From Cristatella mucedo (taxonomy: Eukaryota > Bryozoa > Phylactolaemata > Cristatellidae), in NCBI GenBank assembly GCA_009760855.2, contig WPIO01000058.1, positions 1,721,501 to 1,785,000 on the forward strand: a DNA stretch of 63,500 bases. Reading direction: 5' to 3'. Under the pieces are notes generated by a model, which did not search any database, was not told the DNA's origin, and saw only the letters and a list, made by a program, of their open reading frames with translations. The position numbers and the translations under genes are program-made. This document shows, in pieces, positions 62,061 to 63,500 of this stretch (positions are counted from its first letter, which is position 1; the number at the start of each line of letters is the position of its first letter).

Positions 62061-62580
62061 GCCAGTGGAGTAGTTTTATTGCTGCCCACACAGCTTGCAT
62101 CCTGCGCCTGTGTGGCTAACCTGCAGCCAGCCAGCATCGCCAAACCGGTCTGTCTGCTGTTGCACAAAGCAGCCGTAGAGCTAAGCTGGAAGCATATTTA
62201 GGCACTGGGCGCCTAGAGCTGCTGGTGGCATGCAGCTCTGGCCAAGTAGTTGCGTTGCTGTTACTGCCGCACGGCTCTCCCCCTCCGACTGGCTTTCCTG
62301 TGCTGTCCAGGTCCTCACATTCTAGCGAAAGCACCGCCCTGCTTACTACTCTCCGGCACTGACTTGCGCAACCGACCAGCGATACTGATCGACTCAGCTG
62401 GGCATGATTTCTGCCCTATCCAGTTTAAAACTGCAATATGCCAGCAGACGACGCGACATCTCGCTGTAATAGAACCTATAACGTAATTGCAAGAGTAATG
62501 CAGAGCAGATTTTCCCATAGCCTCCGCGAGTGACGTCGGTGGGTGAATTCTTCTCACTCTCGTCTAACTGTATATTTCAG
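62061..62580. other. End of paralog 2 intron 5
   Basis: No repeat or coding signal recognised; ends in the acceptor TATATTTCAG. Confidence 0.5.
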
Positions 62581-62787
62581 AAGCGGAGTACACCTACAAC
62601 AGAGGCAAAAAGTTTATCCCTATTAAAATGGAAAGCGGATACAAGCCAGATGGCTGGCTGGGCATGCTACTCGCCAGCAGGCTCTTCTTTGATTTCACCA
62701 AAGATGGCCAGTGGGAAGTAGCCTTCAACAAATTGTGCGCGGAAATAGCTCGAATGAAGCAAGATAATCCGGAGGATGTCGCTGATG
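62581..62787 (+). CDS. Paralog 2 exon 6: TIR domain, C-terminal half
   Basis: The 207 nt exon encodes EAEYTYNRGKKFIPIKME, the block GYKPDGWLGMLLASRLFFDF and the helix WEVAFNKLCAEIARM. The acceptor TATATTTCAG before 62581 is strong and the donor G|GTATGT follows 62787. It starts in phase 1, completing the Glu codon from exon 5 despite the long intron, so the two ends of this gene clearly belong together. An overlapping open frame on the opposite strand has no recognisable content. Confidence 0.88.
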
Positions 62788-63500
62788 GTATGTGACGCTT
62801 GCATTTTTGCATATTGGAATATGCTACACAATTAATTTTCAGAGTCCAAATGACCTTTGGGAAATATGTGCGCGCAAAGTGGAGCCTTCTGCTTGGTCTT
62901 GGTCTGTGGAACCCGGATCTTAAGCGTCTTTTTTGGGTTTGGAGGTTCAACTCCTAAGATCAGCTAAGCACAATTTGCTTTTGCATCGAAATAAATTGCC
63001 GTGAACGCGAAAAAGTTGAGGAGTACGACTCCTTTTGAGCTATTGTACCCTTTTGTTGGTTCACTATCACTTTTTACCATAATTTTTCATTGTGTTGGTG
63101 TCAAGTGCAATGTGAATTTTGTAGTAAGCAAATAGGTTTAAGCTACCAGACAGGGTAATACACTCACTATCAGGGTGGGAAAACGAGGCAGCCTTTTACA
63201 TAACTGCTCCCATGTAACGCGACCATTTGCTCTCGCTGACAATCATGTGCCTTTGTAGTGCGATATTTAAGCAATAAAATTATCTTGCAATTGTGATAAC
63301 TGTTTGAGTAAATTTTTTCGAAATGTACATGTATATTTACATACTGCATATACTCAATAAGGCAAGCGTTATTAATTAGCTCTCTTTTTTAAATAGGGTG
63401 AAGGCACTAAAATTAGACGAAAATACCCCCCCCCGCCGATCAAGGCTATCAAAATGCATCCTGGCTTCAATGCCTGTTGTAAAGTGACATGACTGATTCG
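62788..63500. other. Intron after paralog 2 exon 6
   Basis: In paralog 1 the next exon lies 103 bases on; here no equivalent linker exon is recognisable before the window ends. A short poly-C run occurs near 63428. Confidence 0.5.

Larger units (their letters stand above)
45889..62787 (+). other. Gene locus: ARM-TIR protein, paralog 2 (six exons, continues past window)
   Basis: Six exons, 45907-46106, 49523-50364, 51676-51819, 52098-52208, 53013-53114 and 62581-62787, join in frame to about 535 residues with no stop. They match paralog 1 exon by exon; four have identical lengths and all phases agree. By eye roughly two thirds of the ARM residues and more of the TIR residues are shared. The intron before the last exon is about 9.5 kb, against 4 kb in paralog 1, swollen by LINE insertions. 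The exons equivalent to the linker and SAM domain should lie beyond 62787; none was recognised before the window ends. Confidence 0.8.

Overview
This window is animal nuclear DNA. Coding exons are short and separated by long introns with GT...AG borders. The rest is filled with decayed LINEs, tRNA-derived SINEs, DNA-transposon relics and long dinucleotide microsatellites. I see no prokaryotic operon structure, rRNA or CRISPR. The taxon cannot be fixed from sequence alone. The gene family, the CR1/L2-like LINEs and a SPIN-like hAT relic fit an invertebrate metazoan, possibly a lophotrochozoan; this is inference.

The core of the window is a direct tandem pair of paralogous genes on the + strand, about 40 kb apart, each encoding an armadillo-like region joined directly to a TIR domain. 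Paralog 1 (about 5628-18850) has eight recognisable exons: an N-terminal exon, a large ARM exon, a second ARM exon, three TIR exons, a linker exon and the start of a C-terminal SAM domain. Paralog 2 (about 45889-62787, running off the window) repeats the first six exons. Exon lengths (144, 111, 102 and 207 nt) and intron phases match exactly and every junction keeps frame. Both keep the glutamate that aligns with the catalytic residue of SARM1-type TIR NADases. The order ARM-TIR-SAM differs from SARM1 (ARM-SAM-SAM-TIR). The pair looks like part of an expanded family of TIR proteins of the innate-immunity or NAD-consuming kind.

Layout: 1-5000 holds microsatellites, a degenerate CCCTAAA-type telomere-like tract and one LINE. 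5020-18850 is paralog 1, with LINEs, SINEs and a SPIN-like hAT relic in its introns. 18850-43700 has no gene I can support; it contains LINE fragments of two families, a decayed Mutator-like transposase (34590-36102), huge GA/CT/AT simple repeats and a tandem array of about 160-180 bp units (40915-41955). 43725-44560 is a second copy of the sequence upstream of paralog 1. 45889-62787 is paralog 2, whose introns are swollen by LINE and SINE insertions, including the most complete LINE of the window (APE endonuclease plus reverse transcriptase, 54222-56990).

Two LINE families recur. Family 1 ends in a conserved hairpin (AAAGCGCC ... GGCGCTTT) followed by an ATT/TTA tail; a tRNA-derived SINE carries the same 3' end, implying the LINE machinery mobilised it. 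Family 2 is a separate CR1/L2-like element without that tail.
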